The notes under the pieces were generated by a model. That model was not told the origin of the DNA, did no database searches, and worked only from the letters and a program-made list of their open reading frames with translations. Shown here one piece after another: positions 43,411 to 56,202 of a stretch of 64,000 nucleotides of DNA. The first letter of the stretch is position 1, and every line of letters begins with the position of its first letter. The position numbers and the translations under genes were made by a program. Origin of the DNA: Aristolochia californica (Eukaryota > Streptophyta > Magnoliopsida > Piperales > Aristolochiaceae); contig JARWKL010000015.1 of assembly GCA_029961685.1 (NCBI GenBank), forward strand, positions 21,173,220-21,237,219, read 5' to 3'.

Positions 43411-46248
43411 ATGGGGGCCTTGGTGAAGAGAACTTGGCATCAGTATTTGATACAACTGCAGCTCAATCCATTGAGGACAAAGGTTGTCTTGTTATTTCAT
43501 TTAATTCTTCTTTCTTCCCTCTGAGTTTTACTTATTTTTACTGTTAATTTCGTTCCCCATTTCAGGCGATTACTGCCGGAGTTTTGTCAGGATTTAGCGA
43601 CGTAGTCGCGCAGAAATTGTCTGGGTTTGAGAGAATCCAGCTTAGAAGACTTCTTCTCAAAGTGGTATGCGAACTTCGCTGCTTGCCCTTCTTTTCTCAA
43701 AAGATCGATTTTCAAAGACTCTGGTTTCTCGTGATAATTTGATGAATCTCTAGATTACTGTGTTCGTCAATCGAGATACTAGCATTCTTTTCAGTTATGT
43801 AATCCAAAATGATGACATCCAGCTATTTGGCTTCGCGTATGGAGGACCATTTGGGCACTTCATGCATAAATTATTGGATGCTATTTTCAAAGGCAAGAAA
43901 GACCGTAAGACAGTGGCCAAGAAGGTATGCTAGTCTCTATCTTCCTCAAATAGCAAAATTTCCTAATTCCTTAAGCTCTCATAAAAAATAAAAAAAACAA
44001 TTTTTTGCTTTAAGGAATGTGGAATACATTTCGCACAACGTTAACCACGTTGTTTTTAATAGATTGTCTGAGAAATCCTGCTTATTTCAATGTGGCTTCC
44101 CTGATTTTCTTTTCAGGTATTGCTGGAACAATTAACCTCAAACCCTTGGAATAATATGTTGTTTCTGCTTTACTATGGATTGATTGTTGAGGGTAGGTCC
44201 TGTTATCTGATATCATCCATTCGTATGTTATCTGATGGTCAATAGCTACTGCATACTTGGATTTTTTATTTTTTTTTGAATCTCTCCAATCTTTGTTGAC
44301 CTACAGGATAATACTGTACCAATGCTAACTTCTGTTAATATCTGAAAGATCGTGATTTTTCCATTTATTTCAAGCTTGTAAAAAGGAAAATTTGTTTTGA
44401 GCCGTAAAAGTTGAGAATCATTTGCTGCCTCCAGATTTACAGCGCACTCCAGTAATATAGACATGTAGTCAGATCCTTTTCAGGGAATATTATGCATGAT
44501 TCTGTGTTCTATCTGGATAGGCTCTCTTCCAGAAGACTACAGCATGGAATACTGCCAGCTTAAATAAACTTCTGATGGACGAAGTGAACTGAAAATATGG
44601 CCTTGTACTCAGTTGCTCATATTCAATGTTTCAATGCTTGCATAGCAATAGTTCATTAGTGGCCCACACCATTCAGGCCATGACAAAAGTGATAAATAGC
44701 ACTCTTTATGACATCAAATAGGGTGATTGTGGTACATTCTTCCACTTACTGTCATGAATCTGAGGAGCCCACAATTCAAAAAAGGAACAGATATATGATG
44801 GTGGCTGATAATAATTTTGTCAAACAACAAGGAGATAGTGCTTATATTTTTACTTTCTAGGCCAAATTTGAAACCTCATCTGGGCTGCTGTTAGGTGAAA
44901 ATATAGAAATTGAACACACCTTGCATAGCTTATGAGCTAATATAGTCATCTTGACTCGAGATTATTCTGACTGGATTAAAAATGTGATCTGTTCTCGAGT
45001 GATGTTCCATTAAGGCAAGCAAGCATCAATAGTTTGTGTCCAAAGGATTCTAAGGTTAGGCAGGTTTGAGGTAGATGTTTTTAGAGCTAGGATTTTGAAA
45101 TTTAAAATGCTATAGCACACATTAATCAGCTAGCCAGTAAAAATGATGATGGATTGGCTGCAAATTATCCCTCAATGTCTAATATTTGGAGAGTTTTCAC
45201 CCTGTTAAGGTTTCTTCATGGTTAGCTAATTGTATATTGTTTCTTCGACATTCTTGTGATTAATTAACCAACTGGTGATCCATCACATCCCAAGCCCACT
45301 GCTCTCTCTTACCTATTTTCCTGTCACAGATCTTAATTTCGTTGAGTTGTCCAGTACAAGTTAAATGCGTTTGTATCTTTAGATGGCTTCAAGCTATACT
45401 TATCTGTCAGGCAAACCAATATGCATAGGCATTTGAGCCAATAGGAATGTGTTTTGGACTTTTTGGTCAACTATCATCATGTCTTTGAGTTTCAACAGAC
45501 TGCCTTCTACTTATATGACTGGAAAATTCTGAAGAAAAACTTGCTTGGGTACGGGTAGTTGTTGGATACATGACCTCCTAAGAAGTCCTCATGTTGCCCC
45601 CTTCTTTTTCATCATCTTTTTTATTTTCATAATAGAAAAACTTAAATGATTGGTGATACTTTATCAACTTTAATTATCATTTGGAAGATAAACTAATGTT
45701 TTTTTTTTTAAAGATTGGAAGAATATAAGGATGTAACAAAATTTGATTAATAGCTAGGAGTTACCTTAAGGATTTGTTGACTCATCTAGATTAAAGTTTT
45801 TTTTCAGATTGGTGTAGTCTTTCTTTATGTACACTTCAGCTATTTTAGTGCAGGAAGGCCATGGTTTCAGGTTAAGAATAAGGTTAAGAAGGATTACCCC
45901 TCAGTGCAACTGACATCGTGGACAGTATGTCTCTTCTTTTCTTTATCTTACTTGTGTTATACATTAGCACAGCAAAATTGACAATAAATGATGTGTTTAA
46001 GTCTGCAGTTTTGGCCGATAGTTGGGTGGATAAATCACCAATATATGCCGCTGCAATTTCGTGTGGTGTTCCATAGTTTTGTGGCTTGTTGCTGGTAAAT
46101 GTGAAACCTAAGCTTCATTGAACAATCCTGTCCACTTCATGATATTCAGTTATTAGAATCTATGCGATGATGATTACTTAATTGATTCTGCAGGGGAATA
46201 TTTTTAAATCTTCGAGCAAGGTCCCTGACCTCGGTGAAGAAGGCATAG
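43411..46248 (+). CDS. PMP22: Peroxisomal membrane protein PMP22 (Mpv17/PMP22 family)
   Basis: Small integral membrane protein of peroxisomes, thought to affect membrane permeability. Seven exons: 43411-43482, 43566-43664, 43823-43924, 44117-44192, 45854-45924, 46009-46094, 46194-46248; 186 residues, the usual size (about 190). Motifs seen: QLNPLRTKAITAGVLSGFSD with an N-terminal basic segment, GYGGPFGH-like AYGGPFGHFMHKLLDAIF, KVLLEQLTSNPWNNMLFLLY, VQLTSWTFWPIVGWINHQYM and the C-terminal WGIFLNLRARSLTSVKKA. Four hydrophobic segments are evident. The ATG at 43411 is chosen because homologues start close to this point; an in-frame ATG at 43258 would add a non-conserved leader. The gene lies about 290 bp right of the LEA-like remnant and faces the T-protein gene tail-to-tail. 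Confidence 0.92.
44193..45853 (+). other. Intron 4 of PMP22, nothing recognised
   Basis: 1.66 kb intron, ordinary AT-rich sequence. I saw no element ends, tandem repeats or coding similarity. Confidence 0.45.
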
Positions 46249-46854
46249 CAGAGGTTTCTGAAGAAATGTTCTTAGATAACTCCTTGCATGCAGCACCCAA
46301 GTGCTTTTCTTTGAATTTCTGGGTACCCTCAATAAAAATGCAAAGGGTCGTGACTTAAAAGGCATTTTATTACTGTAGAATGTATCCAAATTCAGATGAA
46401 ATGCCATTGTTCTGTGAAGATGTTCCAACTTTACATAATGAATCGTCTCTTTCTCATGGTACTCGTTTCAGTCTGTGCACACCATTTGACAGCTTTATTC
46501 TCATTCTACAATATCCGATATACTTGAAATTTTGTTCATTAACTATTTTATCAAATCATAAGTAAACCTATCCGTGTCCACCCTTACCGTCAACTACGTC
46601 CTAGATACGCTTAGTAACTGCAAAGCCAGAACTGAACAATATCCATATTTACAACTCAGTACTTTAGAAACTAATGTCCCCAAGCACTTCCTGCAAGGCT
46701 TTCTGCTTCCATGAATTATGAACAATGAACAGGAATGCACAGATTATTTCTCATTCATCCAGCCATTTAAGTTGGTTATACACCTTTAAAATTAATCAGA
46801 AAACATGAGAAGTGAAGAAGGATGAGATTGAACTCAAAGAAGAACCATTCTAAA
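46249..46854. other. Convergent 3' UTRs of PMP22 and the T-protein gene
   Basis: About 600 bp between two stop codons facing each other, so it must hold both 3' UTRs. No further gene is visible. Confidence 0.55.
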
Positions 46855-49800
46855 CTAGGATGGCTTGTAGTATTTTGTTGGAACAAATGGCATTTTGGTG
46901 ACGACTCCGTCGTAGGTCTTCCCACGAACTACAACTTTAACCTCTGTGCCTGCCTTGTGATTACCGGATTTCACGTAACCCATTGCTATATTCTTCTTGA
47001 GGCATGGACTGAAACCTCCACTGGTCACCTCTCCAAGACCATTGCCAGCTGCATCCTGGATTTCACTGTGGCTCCTAGGAGGGGGGCCTGGTGAGAAGAG
47101 ACCTACTCGTCTGATTGCAGGGCCATCTACAAGCTGTTTAAGGATAACATCGGCACCTAAGAAACCACCTTCAGATCTCCTTCTCTTTCCTATGGCCCAC
47201 GTGAGGCCTGCCTCAACAGGTGTGATGTGTTGCTCCATATCGTTTCCATACAGGCAGAGGCCAGCTTCAAGCCGGAGACTGTCACGAGCACCTAATCCTG
47301 TTAACCTTACCTTGCCTTCGGATTTTTCCAAAATGGCTTTCGTCAGATCTACAGTATGTTCCAGGGGAACAGATATTTCAAAACCATCTTCACCTGTGTA
47401 CCTAAAATCTCATGCAAATGGACTACATCAATCTTCACATGGACATCTTTATCTAATTCATTGGAAGCAAAACCCAGACAAGTTGTGCATATTGAAATGA
47501 ATGCAGTGGAGAATTTTCATGGGCTGAGTAAAAATCCATCGGTTTGGCTTTTTTGTTTGATTGCCAGACTAGAGGAGGGGTGAGTAAAAATCCATCAGTC
47601 AACCAGCATTTAGTCTTTATTCAATAGAAAATAAGACTATATTGTTTTCCGGAGATAATGATTTTTTGAAACCATCTATGCAACTATCAAGGCCTCAAAT
47701 TTGGTCCTTTCCAAGAGATGTGCAACCGCTTTTCAAGACTGGAGAAGGATTCATTTTGAAGGGGCCAAAAAAGCAAATATTATCCTCTCCAAGAAAGTGT
47801 TGAGAGTGGCGGGGGTTAATGCATGAGCAACAAGGAAAAGGAAAAACATCAAGTATTAGTTGCAGATCCTAAGAGTTAAAGATAGTCCCACATATAAGCA
47901 AGCATCTACCATATAAGCCAACATGTAAAACTGAAATAGTATACCCAACCCTCAGTAAGGGGTAGTCTGCAATTGCACTAGACCTAACAAAACTGATATA
48001 AGAGACTAAGGATGGTCATCAAAATAGTTAAGAGGATCAAAGAAGTGAAAAATGTCCCAAATTTACCTCTAACACACGGAATAATTCTTTTCAGATGGGT
48101 TCTATTTCAAAACTGACACTCCTTTATAATTGTCAAGAAAAAAGATACCTTTTGGGAGTTAAAAAAAGGAAAAAGGTCAAACGTTATAAAAAAAGGAAAA
48201 GGAAAAAAGATGCAAATAGAGAAGAAATATTTGGAAGCCTGACATGAGATGTGGATAAATTAACGTAAATAAAAATTTGATGGTAAGCAGTTCCAGTATG
48301 ATATTTCTCATTCAAAAAACACATAAAACAGATTATAAAAGAAAGAAAAGGAATCAAAACAGTTTCATACAATAGCATAAACAAGATTTACAGAAGAAAG
48401 TCATGAGCTGGAAACCTTTACTATCCACGTTTAGTGCAACAATTCTCAATAGAAAGTTAAGAATAAAAAACCACAGTAGAGACATAATCCCAAGACTTCA
48501 TTGGTTCTAGCTGCCCTGAAAAGATATAAAAGAAAGGTGTCCCATGAGATGGAGAAGCATACCCAGTCCTGGTGAGAAAGCAGTGCACTCCATTGATATC
48601 CAACATGCGGAAATCACCAAAATATATTTTGCTCAAATCATCTTTTGTCAGAAGCTGGAGGACTGGTGCAGCAAGTGGACCCTATAGTGCAAATATCAAC
48701 TTCAATGAGCACTTACAGCTACTGAAATGCTTTTTCTTCGACAGTTGCTCAAATCATTTTTTTTACATTTTTCTTTGACATTTTCAAAGATTTAACACCT
48801 TCAACACAGTCCATAGCCCACAATAATACTAATCAGACAAGTGAAGCAGCATTTTCAGGAAGCAAGAGGAATATTTACACAATCAAAGAATGATCACCAA
48901 ATGGTCCTAACAAGACATGACCAGGTCCAAAGGCCAAGATTCACAACGAAACATTGTACCACATAATGAAGAAACATCAATGGGTGAACATCCACAGGAA
49001 TTCTTCTGCAGAGGCAATCTCTATCATCTAATACTGGGTCCTGGTCATGTTTCATAACTTGATCAAATTTTCCTAAGTTTCAAAAAACATGGATCAAATT
49101 CGAAGAGTGTCCTCTCATCCTATAGTTTCAGGTACTAGCCACACATTCAGATTGCTAAGTGCATAACTCCACTAATATAGTACTAATAGCAAACCATAAA
49201 CCAAACCACTGGCATTATACTGTTAGTACTTGTTACCTGTACCTATCTTAGATATAATAGTTTGTTATCGAGTGAGAGAGAGAGATCGAGTTGACTCAAC
49301 GTAAAAGAATTTGTTCATTTGCGAAACGTTAAATCACAGCAGAAAACAGGTCACGACTAATAGAAAATATAGAGCTGCCACCAAACTTCATGGAATTTAT
49401 GCCGCTGCAATGAATTTTTTATAACAATAAAAATACGCTGAACTGGCAAGACAAATACCAAGAGAAGTGACAATGACAAAATTTGGACCTGAAGAGCAAG
49501 AAGAGATCTCTCGTCATGGATATGCCAGCTGACATCACCACCCTTAGCCTTAAAATCTTCCATATGAGATCCAATATGTGCCAAATCCTTATCTCTACAG
49601 CCTGCATTCACAACCAAATAAATGTGGTCATCCTTCACCTTGGTGATCACCGAGTCATCAATGGCTCCCCCCTTCTCATTGGTAAAAACGGTGAGGCTCC
49701 CCGTGCCGGGCGCCAACCCGGCGACATCGGCAATGACAAGCTTCTCAAGGAATTTCACACAATCTTTCCCCTTGAGGCTGAGACCACACATGTGCGACAC

Positions 49801-50049
49801 ATCGAAGAGCCCTGCATTGGCTCGACAGTTGAGGGTAGAATCCATGATTGAGTCTTTATACTGAATCGGCATACTCCATCCGGCAAAGGGTACCATTTTG
49901 CCACCATTTTCGACGTGGAAATCGTGGAGCGCAGTCTTTTTCAGTTGCGCTTCTGCCGCAAAGAAGCGGCGAGGGGTAAAAGCCTTTTTGTCGGATTGGG
50001 CGAGACGACGAGTGATGGATTGGCCAAGCTGCCACAGAGGTCCTCTCAT
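46855..50049 (-). CDS. GDCST: Aminomethyltransferase, glycine decarboxylase T-protein (mitochondrial)
   Basis: Transfers the methylene group from the aminomethyl-lipoyl H-protein to tetrahydrofolate and releases ammonia, in the glycine decarboxylase complex of photorespiration in the mitochondrial matrix. Three coding exons on the minus strand: 50049-49489, 48681-48563, 47401-46855; 408 residues, the normal plant length. The N-terminus is an Arg/Ser-rich presequence (about 1-30, [19 protein letters not shown] at its end). GcvT motifs follow: [30 protein letters not shown] with the catalytic Asp region at 131-132, [39 protein letters not shown], and the C-terminal barrel ending [12 protein letters not shown]. 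No damage is seen. A 5' UTR intron is likely at about 50195-50064, with acceptor CTGCAG before the last 13 leader bases. Confidence 0.95.
47402..48562 (-). other. Intron 2 of the T-protein gene, nothing recognised
   Basis: 1.16 kb intron with GT..AG ends on the minus strand and frame continuity through the split Gly codon. No embedded element recognised. Confidence 0.5.
48682..49488 (-). other. Intron 1 of the T-protein gene, nothing recognised
   Basis: 0.8 kb AT-rich intron. A short GAGAGAGA tract lies near 49273. Nothing else stands out. Confidence 0.5.
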
Positions 50050-50195
50050 CTTGGCAAGCGGATCTGCAGGCAGTTAAAAGAGAGAAAATCAAACACCTTT
50101 AGGAGATTTCAGATAATGGGTATTCAACCAAAACTCATAAGATCATAGAAAATCGCAAAAAAAAAAAAAATGAGAGGAAAGAGGAGGAAACTAAC

Positions 50196-51592
50196 AGATT
50201 GTTGGGCGCCGCTGTTTGCAGAAATTGGAAGATGAGTGAGACAATTGTACGTATATGACTGTGGTGGTTATTTAATCACAAATAAGATATTGAACGAATG
50301 GGATTTTTTGTATAAAGAAACTAAAGAGGAGGTTGGTGATAAAGAAAGAGAGGCAAGGGGTTGTTGGGTGGGTGGCGGAGGGTTCTTCAGCCAGATCGAG
50401 ACAGGATATGATCCACCTTCATCGTTACTGAGTGGCCATCGCTCTCTCTCTCTCTTTCTCTCTTCTTACCAGCAAAGGGTTATTAAGAATCCTGTAGTAC
50501 CCATTGATGTGGGGCGAGTGGAACCTTTTGCTTGCCTGTTGTGTATCACAAATGTTATTACCCTAACGCTCGGTAAAATATGTTAAAACCGTTAGTGCCG
50601 TATGTTAACACCGATAAGTCCTTCACTTTCCCTCCCACTTTCACTGGGGAAAGTACTTCACTTTCCCTCTACTTTCCCTCCCACTTTTCGCCTGCACTTA
50701 CAAAGTGTACTTTCCCTTTAACAAATTCTAATCCCCTCCTTGTAAGGTATTTTCAAAGCAAGACATGATCTTGAGCAATTTGACATGTGTATAACCTTGT
50801 CTTTAAGGCTTGTCATATGTAATTGTCTCCCACGAGGTCATGATTTGACCTAGGAATGAAGGTTCATGAAAGTTCACTACCCTCTTCCCGGAGTCATATG
50901 GTTTCTCTCTGCCCTGGGAAAGGAAAAATGTTAGATGGTTCCCACTTGTCCAAACGTTCTCCACGAGATAAAATTTGTCCACTTATTGATGTTCCAACGG
51001 AGATAGGGAAGACGATAGTTAGGAGAGATGGGTATGCAGTGGGATCTCTGGTTTGATCCCTAACAGCTTACTCACCCTTAGTCCATCTTTTGGACTTGGA
51101 CGACCTAAAAAAAATCTCATGAGACCCAGTCTAGGTAAGAGAAAGTTAGGTTATCATCATTGCCACGAAACCATTTCAATTGTCCAGGCAAGTATTAACT
51201 ACTCTGAAAGTGAAACTCCTCGTTCATTACATTGGCTTGTTCTAGATGGCCTGCAATGTTACTCCTTGGAATTGCAGGTATTTGACAATATTCATTGAAG
51301 AGGCCAATCCAGTCTGGTTTTAACAACAGTAATAAGCAGAGAGAGTGTTTGTTGATTATCCTTTTAGAGGTGATGCATACCAACATATGATTTGATCAAA
51401 GGTAGTATACACTGTTGTCAACCATAATAAATTCACATCCGGCTGCCTTAGAAAATGTAAAAAGTGGTTGAGAAAAATAAATGAAAATAATGGTTAAAAA
51501 AGAAGTTAAAGATAAATAGAGGTATTTGAGAAGCTTTGGTAGAAAACGTAAAAGATGGTAGAGATAATACGAAGCTACCATTTGCAGTTAAC
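50196..51592. other. Upstream region of the T-protein gene and spacer
   Basis: Contains an A run at about 50156-50170, a CT microsatellite at about 50440-50465 and, at 50618-50720, a cluster of CACTTTCCCTCC/ACTTTCCC repeats. Open frames at 50236, 50856 and 51053 have no recognisable motifs. Confidence 0.4.
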
Positions 51593-51820
51593 TAAGGGGG
51601 GGTTAATCAACTTGAAGGACGAGATGATCTTCAACCGCAGAACGCTTTTCAACACTTGAAGTCGTTAATGGAGCGCAGATGAAGCTTCATCTCGATGCAG
51701 GGGATGAAGGGGTCCTTCATCTCCACTATTTAATTTCGATCATATGAAAGAAAGCCTTGTTTGATCTTCTTTGAATTGAAGGACGGGCAATGCTCGCTTT
51801 TTCCCTTCTCTCTCCTCGCA

Positions 51821-51837
51821 CCCCCCCCCCCCCCCCC
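51821..51837 (+). repeat. Run of 17 C
   Basis: Homopolymer in the pyrimidine-rich 5' region of the Harbinger element. Confidence 0.85.
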
Positions 51838-52489
51838 ATCGCACGTCGTCATTTCTCATTTTTTCTTCCTCTCTCCCGCACTCCCTCTCTCGTCTCCCTA
51901 CGCCCCTGACGTCGTTGCTGCCAAAATCGATCTCGTCCTTCGTCTCCGGCCACCGTCTCAGTTCCCTCTCGTCTCCGGCCTTATCTCTCGGTCTTCTCTC
52001 GGCCTCGCCCTCTCTCTCGCACCCCCTCTCTCATCTCCGTGACTCCCTCTCTTCTCTCGGACTCACTCTCTCTCGCTTCTCTCTCTCTCTATTCCCTCCC
52101 GACCTCCCTTTCTTCTCTGTCTTCTCCCTCTCTTCTCCCTTTCGGCCTCCCACTCCCTTCTCTCTCTGGCTAGTCTCCTTTCCCCCGAAAATACCTTCCG
52201 ATTTCATTCCATTTCCCCATTTCCATTTCGATTTTCTTCGATTTTGGACATTTGGGCATTGATTGCTTAATATCTACTTCGATTAGGCATCGATTTCACC
52301 CTTCGGCTTCGGATTTCCCCAAATTTCAGAAAGTATGCCTAAACCCTAATTTTTTTCATTAAATTAGTGTTTTATTTGATTTAAATTTATTTTCAATGCA
52401 TAATTGGGGGTTATTTGTGCATTATTTTGGGATTTAGTGTTACAGTTTATAGTCTAAATTCTTGATTCGTGTATGGATTATTTTTAGGG

Positions 52490-52995
52490 TTTGTTGCTCG
52501 GTATTTAAGGGTCCAGTAAATAGGGTTTAGGGTTTATGGTTAAGGATTTAGGGTATTTTAGGGATTAGGGTTTTTAAGGTTTAGGGTTTTTAAGGTTTTG
52601 GGAGTTTTGTGTTTTTAAGCTATAAGATTTTTTGGGTTTAGGGTTTGGAATTAGGGTGTAGGGTTTAGGGTTTAGGGCTTTTAATGTATTAAGTTCTGGA
52701 ATTAGTGTTTAGTGTTTAGAGTTTAGTAGGTGATAGGGTTTAGGGTTTGATGGTTTAGGGTTTTTTTTATGGTTTGTGTTTCGGGTTTAGGGTTTAGGGT
52801 TTAGGTTAAGGATTTAGGGTATTTTAGGGATTAGGGTTTTTAAGGTTTAGGGGGTTTATGGTTTTTAAGGTTTTGGGGGGTTTTGTGTTTTTAAGCTCTT
52901 GGGTTTTTTAGGTTTAGGGTTTGGAATTAGGGTTTAGGATTTTGGGCTTTTAAGGTATTAAGTTATGGAATTAGTGTTTAAGGGTTTTTAGTCCA
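52490..52995. repeat. Telomere-like TTTAGGG-rich region with a 266 bp tandem duplication
   Basis: Dense in TTTAGGG and AGGGTTT words mixed with TTTTAAGG variants. A larger unit starting GGTTAAGGATTTAGGGTATT at 52538 repeats at 52804 (266 bp apart) and stays alignable to about 52980 (ATTAGTGTTTA). It lies inside the Harbinger element, upstream of ORF1. Confidence 0.8.
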
Positions 52996-53412
52996 ATTCA
53001 AACAAGGTTGAGTCGCCTACACGGGCATCTATTAGCCAAAGAAACCCGACCACCATCACTGACGAGGTACAGGTCATAGTGACTGCGAAGTTATATGGGG
53101 CTCTTCTAGGGGTCTTTGGTGAATTTGGACTTGATGTGTGTGTGTTTTCATTGTTTAGTGCATATGCACTAGTGAAAATAATTTAATTAATTTTGAAATG
53201 TGTGAGAATGTTGTTGAGAATTTTTGAAGTGCTATGAAATGTTTTTGCCATGTGGTGAGGAGATTAGGGTATTATACATATCCACCACATGGAATTTTTT
53301 TTTATGGTTTGTGTTGGTATTTTTTTTTTATCGTTTGTGTTTCCGTGACGAGTAAAAGTTGTCTGATAAAGTTTTTTTCTTGAGGACCGTCTCGGATTTA
53401 GATTATACATAG

Positions 53413-54390
53413 CTGCAAGAAGACAACCAAGTGGTCGAACATATGATATTTGGACATTCGATGATGATAGCAAAATGCTCGATCTCTTGGTCGAGCAGGT
53501 CAATCTAGGGAACAAGTTGCCTAACGGGGTGTGGAAGCATGAGGTATACATAGAGTGTGTAAATAAGTTCAATGAAGACACATTCATGAAAAAAACTGTT
53601 GAGCAGGTGAAGAATCGAACAAGAGCATGGAAGAAAACATACCAAATGGTAACGAGCTGTATCAACACTAGTGGGTTTGGTTGGGATGCAACCACACAAC
53701 GAGTTACTGCATGTAATTCTGTATGGCTTGATTACATAAAGGTCAGTAAATCTGTATGGTTTGACTACATGATGTACTATAAAATATTTTTTATATTTTT
53801 CGCGTTAGTATAACTCTATTCCAAGACGTCTAAATGATGTTTTATTCTTTTAGGAACATAAAGATGCTGAGAAGTACAGACGTGAAGGTTGCCCCCTGTA
53901 CGACAAATTAGCTGTGGTGGTGGGAAACACAATAGCAGTAGGGTCAAGAGCTGCAACCTTTGTAGATCAGGGCGATGAAGTGATCCATGAATCTAAAAAT
54001 GTCCCAATAGATGAGCCAGAGGATGTTGATATGGTTAGGGATACTCCATCACCATTATTAAGCATGGATGAGTCTCTAGGTAATCAATCTGAAAGAAGTA
54101 AACGGTCATCTTCAAGTCGTCATAGAAAGAAAACCGAAATGCCCGATGATGACACTAGTAGAAGAATCTTTGATGCAATAGATCGAATTGCTAAGACATT
54201 TGAGAATTTCATGATGAAAGACAATATTGTAAGAGATTGGGTCAAAACCCTCAAGGAAATCCCGGACTTGCCTACAAAATTGAAGTTTCGCGCTCCTTCA
54301 TGGTTAGATACGCCAAGTAAGAAGGTCATGTTTACGGAGATGACAGTGGAAGAGCGGGTCGAGTGGCCTAAATTTTGTTTTGAAAACTAA
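53413..54390 (+). CDS. Harbinger ORF1, Myb/SANT-like DNA-binding protein
   Basis: The accessory protein of PIF/Harbinger elements that binds DNA and helps bring the transposase into the nucleus. Two exons are visible, about 53413-53741 and 53854-54390 (TAA), with GT..AG between. The N-terminal trihelix-like block includes WTFDDDSKMLDLLVEQVNLG, VKNRTRAWKKTYQMVTSC, GFGWDATTQRV and VWLDYIKEHKDAEKYRREG. An acidic, serine-rich linker with RSKRSSSSRHRKK (possible nuclear signal) leads to a helical C-terminus. The first in-frame ATG (53475) falls within the domain, so a short upstream exon joined at an acceptor near 53412 is likely and the true start is not fixed. Confidence 0.7.
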
Positions 54391-54549
54391 TTGTAATGCG
54401 TTATAAATACACTATTCTTTTAGAATATTGTTATGTATTAGGCATGATATTTGTATTATGATGTTGTAAGACTTATTAGCATAGTTTATATTTAAATTTG
54501 ATATGTTGTGTTTATATATTGCATGGATGAATATGGTGCTTTGAGTATG

Positions 54550-54722
54550 GATGTGGAATGTGGATGAATGTAGGATGTGATTGAATGTAGGATGTGGAAT
54601 GTGGATGAATGTAGGATGTGGGAATGTGGATGAATATAGGATGTGATTGAATGTAGGATGTGGGAATGTGGATGAATATAGGATGTGATTGAATGTAGGA
54701 TGTGGGAATGTGGATGAATATG
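54550..54722. repeat. Minisatellite, about 42 bp units, between the two transposon genes
   Basis: About four imperfect units built from GGATGTGATTGAATGTA and GGATGTGGGAATGTGGATGA. It lies in the interval between the ORF1 stop and the transposase start. Confidence 0.85.
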
Positions 54723-54815
54723 GTTGTTTATAGGTGTGATTGCAAATAGCTTATGATTGAAGATTGATGTTTACTTGTGTTTATGAATTTTAGGCGATTG
54801 AATTTGTGGATTTCC

Positions 54816-56202
54816 ATGGATACTATGACAAACAATGAAAAGGTTGCAACTATGGTTGCATTCACAACTTTGTTGATCGCCATGGAAAGATACTATCTGT
54901 ACCATTGCAACAGACGTGTACTACGTTCTTGTGGGATGAATGGTCCATTGTATTTGCAAAAAGCACTAGACAAATCACCAGTTAAATTTCAGAAAGTTTA
55001 CAGGATGAACCAACTGGTATTTCACAAATTAACAGATATACTTACTAGTAAAGAGTTTTTATCAGCCACAAAGACCATCTCAGTTGAAGAACAACTTGCA
55101 TATTTCCTCCTAACTGTTGGTCAAGGACAAGTGTATAGTGTCACAACAGAGATGTATGATAGATCAAACTGGACGATAAGTAAGTATTTCAACAAGGTAT
55201 TGGATGCAATCCTCAAACTTCACTCTGATTACGTCAAACGGCCTTCGGAACGCACACACTCAAAGATTTTAACCAATTCAATGTTTTATCCTTACTTCAA
55301 GGTAACATCACTTCCTATAACTAAATAATTTTAGATTAATATACAAAGTTAATAAATATTAATTAAAAATATATAATTAGGATTGTATTGGAGCTATTGA
55401 TGGAACTCATATCAAAACCAACATTCCACTTGAAGATCAACCAAGTTTTTGGAATAGAAAAGTTTATCTCTCACAAAATGTGATGGCATCATGTTCATTT
55501 GATATGCAATTCACTTACGTACTGGCTGGATGGGAGGGGTCAGCAGCCGATTCCCGTGTACTGAAGGACGCATTGATTCATCGAGATAAAATCTTTGTAC
55601 CTGAAGGTAAGTAATATATTTTTACGCAGTAATTTTTTATCTATTTTATCTTCAATTATTTTATGTGGTATATAATTTTTATTATAGGAAAATATTATCT
55701 AGTCGATATTGGTTATGCAAATCTTCCGGGATTTTTGGCTCCATATCGAGGAACCCGAAATCATCTACAAGAATTTGGAGATAATATTCCTAGAAAGGAA
55801 AAAGAATTATTCAACCGAAGACATTCATCTTTACGGAATATTATTGAGCAAACTTTTGGTGCTTTAAAAGCTCAATTTCAAATGTTAAAAGGCACTGCTC
55901 CATTTTCTTTTAAGATCCAGGTGAAAATTGTACATGCTTGTTGCATATTGCACAATTATATACGTGCAGAAGATTATGATAATATATTTGAAGATGAAGA
56001 TGATGATTCGGGTGGCGAGCTCGGTAGAGGAGATGATGCGGTCCAATTAGGTGCAATGGATGATACAAACAGTGACGATTGCGATGATCTTGAGGATGTG
56101 GGTAGCCAAGTAACAAGCATTCGGAGGCAGAGTGCATTAGAATCTACAAGAGCCGCACAATTTCGAGATGCCATATCGACTTCCATGTGGAACGATAAAT
56201 GA
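54816..56202 (+). CDS. Harbinger DDE transposase (HARBI1-like nuclease family)
   Basis: Catalyses cut-and-paste movement of the element. Three exons: 54816-55301, 55381-55606, 55688-56202; 408 residues with frame kept across both introns, typical of plant PIF transposases. The N-terminal helix-turn-helix region has VEEQLAYFLLTVGQG and WTISKYFNKVLDAIL. Catalytic residues are all present: Asp in IGAIDGTHIK, Asp in GSAADSRVLKDA and Glu in LRNIIEQTFGALK. YLVDIGYANLPGFLAPYRG and VHACCILHNYIR are family hallmarks, and an acidic tail follows. The ATG at 54816 (MDTMTNNEKV) is preferred; an ATG at 54777 would read through an intron-like TTTTAG. No stop or frameshift, so it may be active. Confidence 0.9.

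Noticed and set aside
46997..47500. Plus-strand open frame of 167 residues
   Set aside because: It lies antisense to the third T-protein exon and shows no domain; a shadow of the real gene.
51761..52262. Long proline/serine/leucine-rich frames in the pyrimidine-rich DNA (also 57101-57669)
   Set aside because: CT-repeat DNA stays open in several frames on both strands by composition; these belong to the non-coding 5' part of the Harbinger elements.
54777..54815. Upstream ATG as start of the transposase
   Set aside because: The leader contains a TTTTAG acceptor-like signal and residues unlike the family; the ATG at 54816 fits better.
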